64,000 nt of DNA from Kitasatospora albolonga (GCA_002082585.1 CP020563.1:4768001-4832000); one strand, 5' to 3'. Positions 16,636-25,414 are shown, numbered from the stretch's first letter. Notes: generated by a model from the sequence alone, not told the origin. A program made the numbers and translations.

Positions 16636-18869
16636 CGGCACACCGCCAGCGCGTCCAGCGCCACCGCGCCCTGTCCGCGCCCCAGCACCACCAGCGGGTT
16701 GATGTCCAGCTCGGTCAGGTCGTCGCCCAGCTCCAGGGCCATGCGCTGCACCCGCAGCACCACCTCCACCAGGGCGTCCACATCGACGGGCGCCCCGCCG
16801 CGCACCCCGGCCAGCAGCGCCCGGCCGCGCAGCTCGTCGAGCATGTCCCGGGCCTCCTTCTCGCCGAAGGGGGGCACCCGTACCGCCGTGTCGTGCAGCA
16901 CCTCCACCAGCACCCCGCCGAGCCCGACCGTGACCGTCGGCCCGAAGAGAGGGTCGTGGGTGACGCCGACCATCATCTCGACGCCCCGGTCGATCATCTG
17001 GCAGACCAGGACGCCGTCCAGGTCGACGGATTCGAAGCGGGCGATGTCCGTCAACTCGCGGTAGGCATCGCGCACTTGGCTGGCCGATGTCAGGCCCACC
17101 TTCACCAGGCCCAGTTCCGTCTTGTGGGCGAGGCGGGGGCCGGACGCCTTCATCACGACCGGGTAGCCGACCGGCCCGGCCGCCCGTACGGCCGCTGCCG
17201 CGCTCGTCACGAGCTGCTCGCGCGGGACGCGGATGCCGTACGCGCGCAGGAGCTGCTTCGCCGCGTGCTCGCTGAGCTGCTGGCCCGGGCGCATCAGGGC
17301 CCGCGCCTTGCGGAAGGAGGGGGAGGGGGTGCGCGGGGCCTCGTCGAAGGGGGAGCGGTAGCCGGAGGTGAAGCGGTGGTGGTCCAGGTAGGACTTCACG
17401 GCGGTGACGCAGTTGGCGAACGTACGGAAGGTGGCGACGCGGGAGGAGCCGAGGAGCGTGGTGCGGTAGGCGTCCTCGGTGCCCACGGGGGAGCCCCAGA
17501 TCACGCACACCAGCTTGTCCGTGGCCTCCGCCGCGTCCACCAGGTCCTGGGCGAGCCGGTCGCTCATCGGCGGGAACGGGCCGGTGATCGGGCAGATGAG
17601 CACCCCGACGGACGGGTCCGCGAGGATCGCGTCGATGATCTTCCGGCCGCGCCAGTCCCCGACGGGGTGGCCGCCGTTGTCGATCGGGTTGGCGACGCTG
17701 AGGTAACCCGGTATCCAGGCGTGCAGCTCGTCCTGCTTGGCGGCGGAGAGGGTGGGCAGGGTGAGCCCGGCCGCCGTGGCGAGGTCCGCGAAGTGGGCGC
17801 CGGTGCCGCCGGAGATGGAGTACACGGCGACGCCCTCCGCGCGCGGTGGCCGGGCACGGGCCAACAGGGCGGCGGTGTCCTGGAGTTCGTCGAGGCCGTC
17901 CACCCGGACCACCCCGAACTGCCGCATCGCCGCGTCCACCACCCGGTCGGCCCCGGTCAGCTTCCCGGTGTGCGAGGCGGCGGCCTCGGCCCCGGTCTCC
18001 GTACGCCCCACCTTCACCGCCACCACCGGCACCCCCGCCCGTGCGGCCCGGTCGGCGGCGAGCAGGAACGAACGGCCGTCCTTGAGCCCCTCCACGTAAC
18101 AGGCGATGGCCCCCACCTCGGGAAGCTGGGCGAAGTACGCCAGAAAGTCGGCGGTCTCCAGATCGGCCTCGTTGCCCGTGGGCGCCCAGTGCGACAGCCG
18201 GATGCCCAGCTGCTGGAGGGCGTGCAGGGGCCGCCCCTGGTGTCCGGACTGGGTGATGAGGGCGATGGCCGGGCCCGCCAGGTCGTCCCGGAACTCCTCG
18301 AAGGCGTTGAGGTTGGTGTTCGGCCCCAGCAGCCGCACCCCGGACCGCTCCACGGCCGCCGCCAGCCGGGCCTGGGCCACCGCACCGGCCTCCCCGGTCT
18401 CGGCGAACCCGGAGGCGAAGGCCACGGCGAAGGGGATCTTGGCCTCGGCCAGCTCCTCGATCACCGGGAGCGGGTCGGCGACCAGGAGGACGGCGAGGTC
18501 GACGGGTTCGTCCAGTTCGGCCAGCGCGGCGACGCTCGGCACACAGAGCCGCCCGAACACGGCCTCCCGGGCCGGGTGCACGGGGTGCAGCCGCGCCCCG
18601 ACCCGCTCGGCCCAGGCGATGAGCTGCCGGGTGATCCCGGCGTTCGGGCGCCCCTCGGTGTCGGAGGCGCCGACGACGGCGACCGAGCGCGGCCGGAAGA
18701 AGCGGTCCAGGTCGGGCACGGCCAGGTGCAGCGGCCGTCCGCTGACATCGAGGCCGCCCTGCCGGGTGGCGGTGGGCAGACTGACGACGGAGGCGTGCGG
18801 CTCCTCGCCGCAGGCCACCACCCGGGCGCGGAAGTCGGTGGTGAAGGTGCCGTGAGTCGATCCAAGCAT
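16632..18869 (-). CDS. ADP-forming acyl-CoA synthetase (acetate--CoA ligase family)
   Basis: 745 residues carrying both halves of an NDP-forming ligase. The CoA-binding domain has SVAVVGASDTEGRPNAG near residue 55, the succinyl-CoA-ligase-like domain has the phospho-histidine region ITQSGHQG, and the C-terminal ATP-grasp has YPVVMKASGPRLAHKTELG. The family converts acyl-CoA plus ADP and phosphate to acid plus ATP, or the reverse. AGGAG precedes ATG 18869 by nine bases. Two CTGACG-type palindromes lie 75-114 bp upstream, which places it in the proposed catabolic regulon with the coupled hydratase. Confidence 0.9.
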   Translation of the reverse strand: MLGSTHGTFTTDFRARVVACGEEPHASVVSLPTATRQGGLDVSGRPLHLAVPDLDRFFRPRSVAVVGASDTEGRPNAGITRQLIAWAERVGARLHPVHPAREAVFGRLCVPSVAALAELDEPVDLAVLLVADPLPVIEELAEAKIPFAVAFASGFAETGEAGAVAQARLAAAVERSGVRLLGPNTNLNAFEEFRDDLAGPAIALITQSGHQGRPLHALQQLGIRLSHWAPTGNEADLETADFLAYFAQLPEVGAIACYVEGLKDGRSFLLAADRAARAGVPVVAVKVGRTETGAEAAASHTGKLTGADRVVDAAMRQFGVVRVDGLDELQDTAALLARARPPRAEGVAVYSISGGTGAHFADLATAAGLTLPTLSAAKQDELHAWIPGYLSVANPIDNGGHPVGDWRGRKIIDAILADPSVGVLICPITGPFPPMSDRLAQDLVDAAEATDKLVCVIWGSPVGTEDAYRTTLLGSSRVATFRTFANCVTAVKSYLDHHRFTSGYRSPFDEAPRTPSPSFRKARALMRPGQQLSEHAAKQLLRAYGIRVPREQLVTSAAAAVRAAGPVGYPVVMKASGPRLAHKTELGLVKVGLTSASQVRDAYRELTDIARFESVDLDGVLVCQMIDRGVEMMVGVTHDPLFGPTVTVGLGGVLVEVLHDTAVRVPPFGEKEARDMLDELRGRALLAGVRGGAPVDVDALVEVVLRVQRMALELGDDLTELDINPLVVLGRGQGAVALDALAVCR

Positions 18870-18944
18870 CGTTCCGCCACTCCTGCTCGATGGTCCTGCT
18901 CGATGGTCCGCCGGCCCGGTGTCCGTGGGGGCAGGCGCAATTGG

Positions 18945-18959
18945 CTGACGCACTGTCAG
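18945..18959. promoter_or_regulatory. Palindromic operator CTGACG-CAC-TGTCAG
   Basis: Eleven of twelve arm positions match CTGACG-N3-CGTCAG. It is the proximal of two copies upstream of the acyl-CoA synthetase operon; the centres of the two are 24 bp apart. Confidence 0.7.
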
Positions 18960-18968
18960 GTTACTGAA

Positions 18969-18983
18969 CTGACGGGCCGTCAG
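18969..18983. promoter_or_regulatory. Palindromic operator, perfect CTGACG-GGC-CGTCAG
   Basis: All twelve arm positions match. It is the distal copy upstream of the acyl-CoA synthetase/hydratase operon. Confidence 0.8.
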
Positions 18984-19067
18984 GAATGGTCGTGCAGGCA
19001 AAGGCTTCCGGGGAGGCCGTCGCCGGTCACGGAGAGGTGCGAAGTGGCGTAGGGTGGGACGCACCGA

Positions 19068-19141
19068 CGCGGGGTGGAGCAGCTCGGTAGCTCGCTGGGC
19101 TCATAACCCAGAGGTCGCAGGTTCAAATCCTGTCCCCGCTA
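19068..19141 (+). tRNA. Initiator tRNA-fMet (CAT)
   Basis: 74-base cloverleaf without encoded CCA. Anticodon CAT is flanked by three consecutive G-C pairs in the anticodon stem (GGGCTCATAACCC), the hallmark of bacterial initiators. The first acceptor pair is unpaired (C1 opposite U72), again as in initiators. D-arm GAGCAGCTCGGTAGCTC and T-arm GGTTCAAATCC are standard. Confidence 0.96.
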
Positions 19142-19157
19142 CTGATGAAGAAGATGA

Positions 19158-19191
19158 CCGAGGCCCGGATCTCCTGAGATCCGGGCCTCGG
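19158..19191 (+). terminator. Hairpin terminator after tRNA-fMet
   Basis: Perfect 15-bp stem (CCGAGGCCCGGATCT and its complement) with the 4-base loop CCTG, 16 bp after the tRNA. There is no T-run, as usual in Streptomyces. Confidence 0.85.
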
Positions 19192-19290
19192 CCGTGTGCC
19201 CGGGGCGGGACGCGAGGGCCGGACGGCTGGACATCCCTCCCGGACGCTGAGCCATGGCGGGCGGGACCGTGCCGGGCGAGGCTGGTGCGC

Positions 19291-20160
19291 ATGACACAGA
19301 CAGCAGAAGCCAACACCGCACCTTCCCCCGTCCTGGTCCTCGGCGCCACCGGCAAGACCGGCCGCAGGGTGCTGGCCCGCCTCCGTGAGCTGGGGGTGGA
19401 GACCCGGGCCGCCTCGCGCTCCGGGGAGACCCCGTTCGACTGGGCGGACCCGAAGACCTGGGGGCCCGCCCTGGAGGGGGCCGCCGCCGTCTACATCGTC
19501 CCGCTGGACACCACGCCCTCCCCGACGCCCGCCTTCGTCGAGCGGGCCGTGGCGGCCGGGGTGCGGCGGCTGGTGCTGCTCTCGGCCCGGGGCGTGGACA
19601 CACCGGGCTACTTCGGTTCCCCCGACTACGACGGCGGCCCGCACGCCCAGGGCGAGGAGGCCGTACGGTCCTCCGACGTGACCTGGACGATCCTGCGGCC
19701 GGGCTGGTTCGCCCAGAACTTCACCGAGGGCGTCTTCCTCGAAGACATCCGCAACGGGTCCCTGACCCTGCCCGTCGGGGACGGCGAGGCGTCGTACATC
19801 GACGCGGACGACATCGCTGCGGTGGCGGTGGCGGCGCTCACCGAGGACGGCCACGAGGGCGAGGCGTACGAGCTGTCGGGGCCGCGCGCGCTCGGCGTGG
19901 CCGACGTCCTGGACGAGATCGCGAAGGTCTCCGACGTACGGGCCTCCTACATCCCGGCCGAGGAGGCCGCGTTCCGGGAGGGGCTGGTGGCGCAGGGGAT
20001 GTCGGAGGTGGAGGCCGCGCTCTGGACCGCCGCGCTGGACCCGATCCGCACGAGCCGGGAGGCCCCGGTGAAGGACGGGGTCGAGCGGGCCCTGGGCCGT
20101 CCCCCGCGCGACCTCGCCGAGGTCGTCCGGGAGGCGGCGGAGAAGGGGGCCTGGGGCTGA
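19291..20160 (+). CDS. NAD(P)H-binding (NmrA-like SDR) protein
   Basis: 289 residues. The N-terminal nucleotide motif is VLVLGATGKTGRRVLARL. RLVLLSARGVDT and TWTILRPGWFAQNFTEG are characteristic of atypical short-chain dehydrogenases of the NmrA/azoreductase-like group. SYIDADDIAAVAVAAL follows. These act as redox sensors or quinone/azo reductases; substrate unknown. The start is ATG 19291, and the gene stands alone between the tRNA terminator and a repeat array. Confidence 0.9.
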   Translation: MTQTAEANTAPSPVLVLGATGKTGRRVLARLRELGVETRAASRSGETPFDWADPKTWGPALEGAAAVYIVPLDTTPSPTPAFVERAVAAGVRRLVLLSARGVDTPGYFGSPDYDGGPHAQGEEAVRSSDVTWTILRPGWFAQNFTEGVFLEDIRNGSLTLPVGDGEASYIDADDIAAVAVAALTEDGHEGEAYELSGPRALGVADVLDEIAKVSDVRASYIPAEEAAFREGLVAQGMSEVEAALWTAALDPIRTSREAPVKDGVERALGRPPRDLAEVVREAAEKGAWG

Positions 20161-20188
20161 CCGGGTGCGGATGCTCGCCCGTACGGCA

Positions 20189-20272
20189 TCAGATCTCGTC
20201 CGTGCGGCGTCAGATCTCGTCCGTGCGGCGTCAGACCTCGCCCGTGCGGCGTCAGATCTCGTCCGTACGGGC
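20189..20272 (-). repeat. Four 21-bp tandem repeats that echo a gene end
   Basis: Units start at 20189, 20210, 20231 and 20252, each beginning TCAGATCTCGTCCGTGCG or close to it. The unit at 20252 contains the stop codon of the minus-strand gene, and the other three repeat its last codons (RTDEI stop) downstream. Confidence 0.92.
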
Positions 20273-20788
20273 CAGGGCGTCCGAGATCAGCCGGGTGGCG
20301 AAGTCGGGGTCGTCGGTGATGCGGTTGATGTGCTCCGCGAGCAGGAAGGCGGTGGCCTCCAGGGGGGTCATCTCCGCCTCGGTCCACCCCCCGTACTGCT
20401 TGCGCCACAGGTTCGGGCTCAGTCCGGTGCCGGCGGCGATGACCAGGCCCGCCATGGTGGGGATGGCCTCGGGGCGGATGCTCATGGGCATCATGCGCAT
20501 CGAGGCCACGAGGTTGGGCACCACGTACTCGATGACGTCCTTGCCGTGGTCCTCGTGGGCTCCCCGCAGCCAGACCATGAACATGTAGATGATCGTGCAC
20601 GCGCCGTCCAGGACGTCATGGGCTCCCTTCGCGTCCATCGACGCGGTGAACTGCTCGATCAGCTCCCGCTGTTCGGTGTCGCCCTCAACGGTTCCGCTGT
20701 GGATGCTCTTGAGCCGGGAGTCGATCATCAGGAGCGCTGCGCCCACATCGCCTGCGGGGGCGTTCTGGGGGCCGTAGGGCGATGACAC
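20252..20788 (-). CDS. Hypothetical helical protein
   Basis: 178 residues, not recognised. It is mostly alpha-helical, with no signal peptide; MFMVWLRGAHEDHGKDVIEY and ATAFLLAEHINRITDDPDF are the best-defined segments. Composition is unusual for the region (many Met, Ile, Asn). The 3' end is reiterated in a 21-bp repeat array. It is transcribed divergently from the gene-free stretch that follows. Confidence 0.65.
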   Translation of the reverse strand: MSSPYGPQNAPAGDVGAALLMIDSRLKSIHSGTVEGDTEQRELIEQFTASMDAKGAHDVLDGACTIIYMFMVWLRGAHEDHGKDVIEYVVPNLVASMRMMPMSIRPEAIPTMAGLVIAAGTGLSPNLWRKQYGGWTEAEMTPLEATAFLLAEHINRITDDPDFATRLISDALARTDEI

Positions 20789-21279
20789 GGGATGCCTCCT
20801 CGGACGGGCTGCTGCCGGGTGGGGCAGCGCGGACGTGTCCGTACAGTAGACGGCCGTCGCGGCGGGCCCGGTGGGCTTTTCCCTTTACGGGACAGGGCGG
20901 GGGCCGGTGGGTTATGGCCCCGGTGGGGAGGGGCGCCGGAGGTGGTGCCGATGCCCCGGGACCGTGCGGGCCCGGGGCCGGTCGCCCCCGCTGTGACGTG
21001 CGCGGAAGCCGTCCGGCGGGGGCGCGGGGCCGCTGCCCGAGAGGGAGGGGCGACGCCCTCGGGAGGGGGGTGAGGGCGGGGAGCGGGGCTTACGGTGCAC
21101 GGGTTCGGGTCCCCCGAAAGAGGGGCGGGCGACGCTCACGATGGACGCCCGTCCCTCACTCCGTACGGGACCCGCCTTCGTACTGCGGGACTCGCCCCCG
21201 TACCGACTCGCCTTCGTACTACGGGACCCGCTCCCGTACGGGACTCACCCCTGTACGGGACCCGCCCCCGTACGGCATC
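20789..21279. other. Gene-free 490-bp stretch
   Basis: No credible coding region. 20810-21100 holds the promoter side of the hypothetical gene and G-rich sequence. 21165-21279 holds degenerate repeats of GTACGGGACCCGCC-type units that run up to the stop codon of the AraC gene at 21280. Confidence 0.6.
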
Positions 21280-22230
21280 TCACCCCGCCGGAGCCTCCCG
21301 TACGCGGTCCGGGGCCGGGGTCTCCTGCCGGTACGCGCTCGGGCTCTCGCCCCGGAGCCGCTTGAACGCCGCGCTGAAGCCGAACGCGTCCGCGTAGCCG
21401 ACCCGCCGGGCCACCGCCGCCACGGTCAGCTCCGGGCGGGTCAGCAGGTCGGCGGCGAGGGTCATGCGCCACTCGGTCAGGTACGCCACCGGGCCGTCCC
21501 CGACCAGCTCCGTGAACCGCTTCGCCAGGGTGGTCCTCGACACCCCTGCCAGGGACGCCAGTTCGGCCGTCGTCCAGGGGTGGGCCGGGTCCTCGTGCAT
21601 CGCCCGCAGCGCGGGCCCCGCGACCTCGTCGCCGAGGGCCCCGTACCACCCCGGCGGCTCGGCCTCCGGGCGGTCGAACCAGTCCCGCAGGGTGCATACG
21701 AGCATCCAGTCCAGCAGCCGGTCCAGCACGATCTGGTGCCCGGGCCGCGCACCGCCGATCTGCGCGACCAGGTAGTCGCGCAGCGGCTCGCAGTCGTCCT
21801 CGTCGGGCACGACGAGAACCGGCGGAAGGGCCCGGAGCAGCCGTTGGGGGACCTCCGCCCGCACGTCGTAGGCGGCGGCCAACAGCACGGTGGGGCCGTC
21901 CAGTTCGGCACCGTGCCCGGCGGCGGGCGCCAGGTCGTCGCCCCAGCGGACCTCCCGTACGCCCGGGGCGGCCCCCGGCCCCGTACCGTTCGACGGGTCG
22001 TCGGTGAAGGTGAACGGCGCAGGCCCCCGGACGATCGCGGCCTCGCCGAAAGCCAGCCGCCGCGGCTCCCCGTCCTCCGGAACGATCCACCCGGCCCCCC
22101 GCATCGGCAGGCACAGGGTCAGATAGGCCCCGTCCGTGAAGCGCAGGGACCACGGCGGCCAGAGCACCGACTGCCCGAACACCGCGCCCTTGCCCCGCAC
22201 GCCCCGCAACAACTCGTCGAACACGTCCAT
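21280..22230 (-). CDS. AraC-family transcriptional regulator (cupin plus HTH)
   Basis: 316 residues. The N-terminal AraC-binding cupin begins MDVFDELLRGVRGKGAVFGQ and includes AYLTLCLPMRGAGW. The C-terminal HTH_18 includes WTTAELASLAGVSRTTLAKR and VAAVARRVGYADAFGFSAAF. ATG 22230 is selected because the upstream extension is low-complexity. The domain order matches regulators such as RCS-type cupin AraC proteins that control adjacent oxidoreductases. The nearest intact downstream partner on the same strand is the helical protein. Confidence 0.9.
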   Translation of the reverse strand: MDVFDELLRGVRGKGAVFGQSVLWPPWSLRFTDGAYLTLCLPMRGAGWIVPEDGEPRRLAFGEAAIVRGPAPFTFTDDPSNGTGPGAAPGVREVRWGDDLAPAAGHGAELDGPTVLLAAAYDVRAEVPQRLLRALPPVLVVPDEDDCEPLRDYLVAQIGGARPGHQIVLDRLLDWMLVCTLRDWFDRPEAEPPGWYGALGDEVAGPALRAMHEDPAHPWTTAELASLAGVSRTTLAKRFTELVGDGPVAYLTEWRMTLAADLLTRPELTVAAVARRVGYADAFGFSAAFKRLRGESPSAYRQETPAPDRVREAPAG

Positions 22231-22301
22231 GGGCCCACGATAGGCAGACGCACCGCCCGCTCCGGACGTTCGCCTATGCACAGCGGACGGATGCCCATGG
22301 G

Positions 22302-22802
22302 TCAGGCGGTCCGGGTGTCGCCCGACACCACGGCGATCTTCCACTCGGTGGCCCCGCCGGTGACGCGGACCGAGAGCCGCTGCGGTTCGATCTCCGTGTG
22401 GATGACCCCCACGGTCTGCACGTCGTTGCAGACGATCGCATGGGGTTCGCCGCCCGGGTTGTCCCGGTCCACGAGGGTGACCGAGCCGTTCCCCGAACAG
22501 CCCGCGTAGATCGTGTAGATCTCCTCGGCAGGCGTGAACGCGGGAAGGTCCTTGTTGCCGGAGCCGGAGGTCTCGGGCACCAGGGAGGGCGCCTTTCCCG
22601 GAACGACCAGCCGGGGCGCGGCCGTTCCGTCCGAGGGCGCGGGCTGGGACGGGGACGGGGGCTGGGACGCGGCGGGCTCGCTCGCCGTGGGCGAGGCGGG
22701 ACGGCCGGACCCCTCGGGGGTGCCGGTGTCCGCGGAACCGGTGCAGCCACTGATGAGAAGGACGGCGGTGAGCGGGGCGGCGGCGAGAACGCGTCGGCGC
22801 AA
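22302..22802 (-). CDS. Secreted lipoprotein, unknown function
   Basis: 166 residues. Signal peptide with lipobox LISGC at residues 16-20, then a Ser/Pro/Thr-rich spacer to about residue 65, and a compact C-terminal domain with two cysteines (YAGCSGNGSVTLVDRD, HAIVCNDVQTVGVIH) probably disulfide-bonded. The start is ATG after AAGGTG/GGAG. It sits between the AraC gene and the unusual secreted protein on the same strand. Confidence 0.85.
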   Translation of the reverse strand: MRRRVLAAAPLTAVLLISGCTGSADTGTPEGSGRPASPTASEPAASQPPSPSQPAPSDGTAAPRLVVPGKAPSLVPETSGSGNKDLPAFTPAEEIYTIYAGCSGNGSVTLVDRDNPGGEPHAIVCNDVQTVGVIHTEIEPQRLSVRVTGGATEWKIAVVSGDTRTA

Positions 22803-22921
22803 GGTGTGCTCCTTGGAGTGCGGCGGACTGCCCGGCCCGGGTGACCGGGCCGGGCAGCGGACGAGCCGAGGTGGTGGTGCCCTCCGGCTGATGATCCAGC
22901 CGTCGGCCGGTGATCCAGCCC

Positions 22922-22968
22922 CTCAGCTGAGGGCCCGGTTCTCAGCTGAGGGCCCGGTTCTCAGCTGA
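22922..22968 (-). repeat. 19-bp tandem repeats echoing the secreted-protein stop
   Basis: Units at 22922-22940, 22941-22959 and 22960 onward share CTCAGCTGAGGGCCCGGTT. The last unit contains the stop codon of the 22961-23629 gene, so TCAGC-TGA is repeated downstream. Confidence 0.88.
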
Positions 22969-23629
22969 TGACCCAGCCGTTGCGGTAGGGCGCCCATGCC
23001 TTCATGTTCTGCTTGTTGCTCTTCTGGCAGGCGCTGCCGCGGTGGTACTTGTAGCCTTCGATGTTCTCCTTGTAGATCCCGAAGTCGCCCTTCACGGTGC
23101 TCTTCGCCTTCACCTTGCCCCCGGTCTCGATGCCGATCTCCGAGGTCCAGCTCTTCTTGGCACTGGCCTGGATTTCGGCCTTGATGGAGCCGAGGATCTT
23201 GACGCCGATATCGGCGCTGATGGTCACGGACGCGCCGAGTTCGGTGGTTCCGGACTTCCTGGAGCTGAACTTGTAGTCGATGGCGTAGTTCTTTTTGTTC
23301 TCGACGAATGCCCTGTCCTTGACGGACATCGTGTTCTTGGTGTTCTTGGTTATCTTGAAGAACCAGCCCGGTGTGCACTCCAGCCCGTCCGGCGTGTCGG
23401 GCTCGGTGTCGGGGAACTTGACCTCCGGCGGCTCACCCGGAATCGGCAGGTCCTCTTCGTACTCGCCCTCGGCCGGGGTGTCGGCGGCCGAAGTGACGCT
23501 CCCGGGGGCGCTGTTGCTCGCGGCGGGCGCGGCGGGCGCGGCGGCGTGGGCGGCGACCGCGGGTGTGCCGAGTCCGGTGACGACCGCCAGTGCGACAACG
23601 GTGGTGAATCTCGCTCTGTTGATCTTGAT
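22961..23629 (-). CDS. Secreted beta-strand-rich protein with probable ATC start
   Basis: 222 residues. Sec signal peptide (KINRARFTTVVALAVVTGLG, cleavage near AHAAAP), an acidic linker (EGEYEEDLPIPGEPPEVKF), then a domain with two cysteines (LECTPGWFF, SACQKSN) and alternating Ser/Thr/charged residues such as ELGASVTISADIGVKILGSI. The pattern recalls beta-rich pore-forming or aegerolysin-like secreted proteins, but I cannot assign a family. No ATG, GTG or TTG exists between the upstream junk frame and the signal peptide; ATC at 23629 has GAGGGG seven bases upstream. Codon use is AT-richer than neighbours. SARP-like repeats lie upstream. Confidence 0.72.
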   Translation of the reverse strand: MKINRARFTTVVALAVVTGLGTPAVAAHAAAPAAPAASNSAPGSVTSAADTPAEGEYEEDLPIPGEPPEVKFPDTEPDTPDGLECTPGWFFKITKNTKNTMSVKDRAFVENKKNYAIDYKFSSRKSGTTELGASVTISADIGVKILGSIKAEIQASAKKSWTSEIGIETGGKVKAKSTVKGDFGIYKENIEGYKYHRGSACQKSNKQNMKAWAPYRNGWVIS

Positions 23630-23731
23630 GGCCTTTTCCCCTCGTTCTCGCTCCCGTGGCGGGAGCGGATGAGGCAGGAATCTAGGGCCTCGCGAATGCT
23701 TAGCGGAAGCGAATTTTCGCGATCCGGGCAA

Positions 23732-23764
23732 GATATGAGGTTGATATGAGGTTGATATGAGGTT
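23732..23764 (-). promoter_or_regulatory. Three perfect 11-bp direct repeats upstream of the secreted protein gene
   Basis: GATATGAGGTT occurs three times in tandem at 23732, 23743 and 23754. The minus-strand reading is TCAACCT-CATA three times. An 11-bp period with a 7-base core matches the architecture of sites bound by SARP or PhoP/AfsR-type activators. The rest of the 364-bp intergenic region (23630-23993) is AT-richer and has no gene. Confidence 0.6.
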
Positions 23765-23993
23765 GACGGGATGGATTGAGTGGAGTAATTGATTCCGAAA
23801 CGATCGGTGCGGGCATAAGTGATGCCGTTTTCCGTGGAAGGGTTCCACTCTTTTCGGCTTTCTTTTCGGCCGCGAGGTCAAAGGCTTGAGGTTGGCCGGT
23901 TCTCGCCGTTCAGGGGGCGCGGGCACAGCGCGGGGGCCGCCACCGTGACCCGCGGCGCGGCTGGAGGGCCTTCCGTGGCGGCGGCCCGGGGCG

Positions 23994-25187
23994 TTAGTGC
24001 GCCCGCGCCACCCGCTTGGCGATCTTCCCCGCGTCCAGGGCCAGTTCGCGCAGCATCCCGCTGATCGGGTTGGTGAAGCCGGTGAAGTAGAGGCCCGGGG
24101 CCTGCTTGGGGGAGCGGGCGCCGTGGACGACCGGGCGGCCCCGCGCGTCCAGCACATCCAGGTGGCCGAGCAGCGGCTCCAGGGCGCGGGTGTAGCCGGT
24201 CGCCGCGATGACGGTGTCCGGGGCGATGCGGGTGCCGTCGGCCAGCACCACCGCGTCCTGGTCGAAGGAGGCGACGGCCGCCACCGGAACCACCCGGCCG
24301 GTCCTCACCGCGTCGATCAGCCCGACGTCCTGGACCGGGATCGCACCCTCGCGGACCCGGGAGTACAGGCCCTTCTCCGGGCGCGGCAGCCCCTGCGCCG
24401 ACAGGTCCGGTACGGCGATCCGGGCCAGGACGGCCCCCAGCCGGTCCACCAGCCACACCGGCAGCCGGCGGACCAGGACACCGGTCGCCTGCGCGGGCCA
24501 GCCCGCAGTGGAGCGGCGCACGATGTGCGGGGCGGTGCGCACCGCGATCCGCACCCGGGAGGCGCCGCCCTCCGCCAGGTCCGCCGCGATCTCGGCCCCC
24601 GTGTTGCCGATGCCGACCACCAGGACGTCCTTGTCGGCGTACGGGGCCGGGTTCCGGTACTCCGCCGCGTGCAGCAGCTCCCCGGTGAACGTGTCGCGGC
24701 CCGGCCAGTCCGGCAGGCGCGGGGTGTGGTTGAAGCCGGTGGCGACGACGACCGCGCGGGCCCGCAGGACCCGGCCGCCGGTGGCGGTGAGCTGCCAGTC
24801 GCCGGAGCCGTCGGGGTGCGGGTCGACCCGGTTCACCTCGACGCCCGTCACCACTTCCAGCTCGTGGTGCTCGGTGTACTTCTCCAGATACCGCACCAGG
24901 TCGTCCCGGCCCACCCAGCGCCCGAACCTGCGCGGCATCCTCAGCCCCGGCAGCGCCGACCAGCGGCGGGTGGTGTGCAGGTGCAGCCGGTCGTAGTGGC
25001 CGCGCCAGGAGGCACCCACCCGGTCCGCCTTCTCCAGGACCACCGCCCGTACGCCCCGGGTGCGCAGCGCGGCAGCGGTGGCGAGCCCTCCCGGGCCGCC
25101 GCCGATGACGTAGACGGGACGGTCGTCCGTACGGTCGGTGAGGGCGACGGCGTCGGTACTGCCGGTGGGGGACGGGCTGTTGGGCAT
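23994..25187 (-). CDS. Flavin-containing monooxygenase-like NAD(P)/FAD oxidoreductase
   Basis: 397 residues. FAD motif YVIGGGPGGLATAAALRTRG near residue 28, then GASWRGHYDRLHLHT (the RLHLHT string is frequent in YUCCA-like flavoproteins). The NADP Rossmann motif is VLVVGIGNTGAEIAADLAEG, and the C-terminal ATG motif is VIAATGYTRAL. It probably oxygenates or oxidises a small soluble substrate; role unknown. It is divergent from the iron-uptake operon, whose iron box lies 122 bp from this start. A 17-bp dyad at 25239-25255 (ATCGATT-GCG-AATTGAT) lies between. Confidence 0.9.
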   Translation of the reverse strand: MPNSPSPTGSTDAVALTDRTDDRPVYVIGGGPGGLATAAALRTRGVRAVVLEKADRVGASWRGHYDRLHLHTTRRWSALPGLRMPRRFGRWVGRDDLVRYLEKYTEHHELEVVTGVEVNRVDPHPDGSGDWQLTATGGRVLRARAVVVATGFNHTPRLPDWPGRDTFTGELLHAAEYRNPAPYADKDVLVVGIGNTGAEIAADLAEGGASRVRIAVRTAPHIVRRSTAGWPAQATGVLVRRLPVWLVDRLGAVLARIAVPDLSAQGLPRPEKGLYSRVREGAIPVQDVGLIDAVRTGRVVPVAAVASFDQDAVVLADGTRIAPDTVIAATGYTRALEPLLGHLDVLDARGRPVVHGARSPKQAPGLYFTGFTNPISGMLRELALDAGKIAKRVARAH

Positions 25188-25308
25188 GGTTCGGAGCGTA
25201 ATCGTCCGCTCTGTTGATGGGTCTCGGTCATGGTGGGAATCGATTGCGAATTGATCACGGGGGGCGGGATGCGGTGGTTGCGCACCCTTTCTGGCCCCTC
25301 GCCCCGCC

Positions 25309-25327
25309 TAAGGTAAGGCTAACCTTG
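25309..25327 (+). promoter_or_regulatory. Iron box (DmdR/IdeR operator)
   Basis: TAAGGTAAGGCTAACCTTG matches 15 of 19 positions of the actinobacterial iron box TTAGGTTAGGCTAACCTAA. It lies 88 bp before the siderophore-binding protein gene, predicting repression by iron-loaded DmdR1. Confidence 0.85.
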
Positions 25328-25414
25328 CTTCGGTTGTTGTGAGGTGGCCACCGGGGGGCCCTCGCGCGGTGCAGTGCCGCGCGCCCGCCAGGCGGTCGAA
25401 GGGGTGGGACGTAC

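Noticed and set aside
18945..18983. Operators read as KstR or KstR2 sites of the steroid regulons
   Set aside because: The CTGACG-N3-CGTCAG arms do not match the KstR or KstR2 consensus sequences I know, although the downstream genes are of similar families.
20189..20272. The 21-bp repeats as a CRISPR-like array
   Set aside because: The units are contiguous with no spacers, too short, and clearly derived from the adjacent gene end.
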